A stretch of 7,222 nt of DNA from NCBI GenBank assembly GCA_001771975.1, contig MERE01000054.1, positions 1 through 7,222 on the forward strand, written 5' to 3'. Under the pieces are notes generated by a model that worked only from the letters and a program-made list of their open reading frames with translations, ran no database searches and was not told where the DNA came from. A program made the position numbers and the translations under genes. The stretch comes from Betaproteobacteria bacterium RIFCSPLOWO2_02_FULL_68_150. Its GTDB lineage: Bacteria > Pseudomonadota > Gammaproteobacteria > Burkholderiales > SG8-39. This document shows, piece by piece, positions 5,724 to 7,222 of this stretch (the first letter of the stretch is position 1; the number at the start of each line of letters is the position of its first letter).

Positions 5724-6953
5724 CTGAGCCGCCGCCGCTTCCTCTTGGCTGCCGCTGCCGGCGGCGGGCTTGCCGGCTGCGGCTTCTCGCTCGAGCAGGG
5801 CCTGTGGAACCCGTGCCTCGCGCGCCTGCCGCGGCGCCTTGCCGGGCACGAACTGGTGAACGCAGCCTGGCAGGGGATCGATCCGCGCCAGATGTGGGAC
5901 GCGCACGCGCACCTCGTAGGCAGCGGCGATTCCGGCAGCGGCATCGTCGTCAATCCCGGCATGCAGAGCGTGCTCAACCCGGCGCAGTTTGCGCGGCGGC
6001 TGTTCTTCCTCAACGCGGGCTGCGCGCACAACGCGCCCGGCAACGTCGATCGCGCCTACATCGAGCGCATGCACAACCTGCTGGACGGCATGCGCCCGGG
6101 CGTCAAGCTGCTGCTGTTCGCGTTCGAGCGCGCCTACCGCGAGGACGGCTCGCCCGACGCCGAGCGCACCACGCTGCACGTGCCGGACGCCTACGCGCGC
6201 GACACGGCGCGCGCGCATCCGGCCTATTTCGAATGGGCGGCGTCGATCCATCCCTACCGCGCCGATTGCGTAGAGGCGCTGGAGCGGGCCGCGCAACACG
6301 GCGCGCGCGCGGTGAAATGGCTGCCCGCAGCGATGGGCATGGACCCTGCTGCGCCGCGCTGCGACCGCTTCTACGAGGCGCTCGCGCGCCTCGGGCTGCC
6401 GCTCATCTCGCACGCCGGCGAGGAACGCGCCGTGCTCGGCGCCGACGCGCAGGACCTGGGCAATCCGCTGCGGCTGCGCCGGGCGCTCGCGCAAGGGGTG
6501 CGCGTGGTGGTGGCGCACTGCGGCTCGATGGGGCAGGACCGCGATCTCGACCGCGGCGCCAACGGCCCGCTCATCGACAGCTTCGAGCTGTTCGCGCGCA
6601 TGATGGACGAGCCGCGCCACGCGGCGCGGCTGTTCGGCGACATCTCGGCCATGACGCAGCTGAACCGCGCCGGCCCGGCGCTGGCGCGCGTGATCGAGCG
6701 CAGCGACTGGCACCTGCGGCTGCTCAACGGCTCCGACTATCCGCTGCCGGGCGTGATGCCGATTTTTTCGGTCGATTACCTGGTGCAGATCGGGCTGCTG
6801 CGCGCCGAGACGGCGCCGGTGCTGAAAGAGATCCGCGTGCATAATCCGCTGCTGTTCGATTTCGTGCTGAAGCGGACGCTGCGCTCGAACGGCAGGGCTT
6901 TCGCGCCGGGCGTTTTCGAGACGCGCGCCTTCTTCGAGCGGGCTAAGCGTTGA
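5724..6953 (+). CDS. Amidohydrolase-2-type metal hydrolase with Tat/lipoprotein signal, non-ATG start
   Basis: This is a TIM-barrel hydrolase of the amidohydrolase superfamily. Counting from CTG 5724 (409 residues), the metal-site pattern is HAH (61-63, in MWDAHAHL), the AVKWLP strand (Lys198), SHAGEE (His230), VVAHCGS (His265) and NGSDYP (Asp338). This order matches PF04909-like enzymes, which hydrolyse or decarboxylate small substrates; the substrate here is unknown. The N-terminus reads SRRRFLLAAAAGGG followed by LAGC, a twin-arginine motif plus a lipobox with Cys19. Export by Tat and lipid anchoring are therefore likely, which is uncommon for this family. No ATG, GTG or TTG lies before the twin Arg: TTG 5745 would delete it, and the frame is closed by a stop at 5685. 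CTG 5724, seven bases after the CBS stop, is the best choice, with no Shine-Dalgarno, so coupling to the CBS gene is inferred. ATT 5703 or an upstream base error are alternatives. Confidence 0.85.
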   Translation: MSRRRFLLAAAAGGGLAGCGFSLEQGLWNPCLARLPRRLAGHELVNAAWQGIDPRQMWDAHAHLVGSGDSGSGIVVNPGMQSVLNPAQFARRLFFLNAGCAHNAPGNVDRAYIERMHNLLDGMRPGVKLLLFAFERAYREDGSPDAERTTLHVPDAYARDTARAHPAYFEWAASIHPYRADCVEALERAAQHGARAVKWLPAAMGMDPAAPRCDRFYEALARLGLPLISHAGEERAVLGADAQDLGNPLRLRRALAQGVRVVVAHCGSMGQDRDLDRGANGPLIDSFELFARMMDEPRHAARLFGDISAMTQLNRAGPALARVIERSDWHLRLLNGSDYPLPGVMPIFSVDYLVQIGLLRAETAPVLKEIRVHNPLLFDFVLKRTLRSNGRAFAPGVFETRAFFERAKR

Positions 6954-7221
6954 GGCGCAGCGCCGCGGCGATTGCCGCGGGCGAACGCACCTGAAACGCG
7001 CGCATCCCTGCGGCGCGCGCGCCGGCCACGTTTTCTGCCGTGTCGTCGAAGAACGCGATCCGCTCCGGTGGTGCTCCGATGCGCTGCGCAACGTACGCGA
7101 ACGCCTGCGGGTCGGGCTTGCGCAGTCGGATTTCGCAGGATAGAAAGACCTCGTCGAACGGCTGCAGCAGTTCCGCGAAGCGTGGCCTCCAGTGCTCGCG
7201 GTGGGCTTCGCAGGTGTTCGA
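6943..7221 (-). CDS. HAD-superfamily hydrolase, C-terminal part (N-terminus beyond window)
   Basis: The last 92 residues of a minus-strand gene that enters from the right edge. Seen: LRKPDPQAF (HAD motif III Lys) and IAFFDDTAENVAGARAAGM (motif IV acidic pair and the following helix), which identify a haloacid-dehalogenase-type phosphatase or dehalogenase of the subclass IA kind. The nucleophile DxD motif and cap domain lie outside the window, so substrate class cannot be judged. The protein ends in AAALRLNA with TAG at 6945-6943. It converges on the amidohydrolase gene and overlaps its 3' end by 11 bases, so the two strands share a stop region with no spacer. Confidence 0.9.
   Translation of the reverse strand, partial: SNTCEAHREHWRPRFAELLQPFDEVFLSCEIRLRKPDPQAFAYVAQRIGAPPERIAFFDDTAENVAGARAAGMRAFQVRSPAAIAAALRLNA
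6963..6980. repeat. GC-rich perfect stem-loop just after the amidohydrolase stop
   Basis: CCGCGGC (6963-6969) and GCCGCGG (6974-6980) pair perfectly around a GATT loop. It begins ten bases after the amidohydrolase stop, inside the HAD coding sequence. No T-run follows on either side, so it is not a classical intrinsic terminator. It could act as an RNA-stability hairpin or be an accident of an Ala-rich GC-rich codon stretch (SPAAIAAAL). Confidence 0.3.
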
Positions 7222-7222
7222 G

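Noticed and set aside
5697..7091. A 464-codon minus-strand open frame opposite the amidohydrolase
   Set aside because: It is Arg/Ala/His-rich shadow coding with no domain, and it conflicts with the well-supported amidohydrolase and HAD frames.

Overview
This 7.2 kb window is high-GC, densely coded chromosomal DNA. Gene spacing is tight, with an ATGA overlap and two convergent 3' overlaps. The protein repertoire (LysR, DoxX, DODA-type dioxygenase, SDR, RimI-like GNAT, sulfatase, CBS protein, Tat-type amidohydrolase, HAD hydrolase) and codon style fit a proteobacterium, most likely a betaproteobacterium of Burkholderiales type. That placement is by impression, since no rRNA or marker gene is present. 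I see no mobile element, tRNA, rRNA, CRISPR array or phage gene. No stretch over 300 bases lacks a gene; the longest gap is about 105 bp.

Left part (1-2089): a regulator/operon pair. A LysR-type regulator (1190-2089, +) is divergent from a two-gene operon (doxX-like membrane protein, 1084-659, then a 4,5-DOPA-dioxygenase-type extradiol enzyme, 662 to beyond the left edge). The shared intergenic region holds a perfect 8-bp-arm inverted repeat at 1148-1170, a good operator candidate.

Middle (2077-4817): an SDR-fold protein and a GNAT acetyltransferase form a minus-strand pair (GNAT first, 7 nt gap). The SDR converges on lysR with a 13 bp overlap and lacks the usual catalytic Tyr. Divergent from the GNAT is a 460-residue Cys-type sulfatase/phosphonate monoester hydrolase family enzyme without a signal peptide.

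Right part (4889-7222): a 102-residue uncharacterised Cys-containing protein, a tandem CBS-domain protein and an amidohydrolase-2-type enzyme lie on the plus strand. The amidohydrolase frame opens with a twin-arginine plus lipobox signal whose only well-placed start codon is a non-ATG CTG. A HAD-family phosphatase-like gene runs in from the right edge and overlaps the amidohydrolase 3' end by 11 bp.

Nothing here amounts to a clearly new system. The points most worth checking are the atypical start and Tat-lipoprotein nature of the amidohydrolase, the SDR with a degenerate active site, the palindromic operator, and the unknown 102-residue protein.
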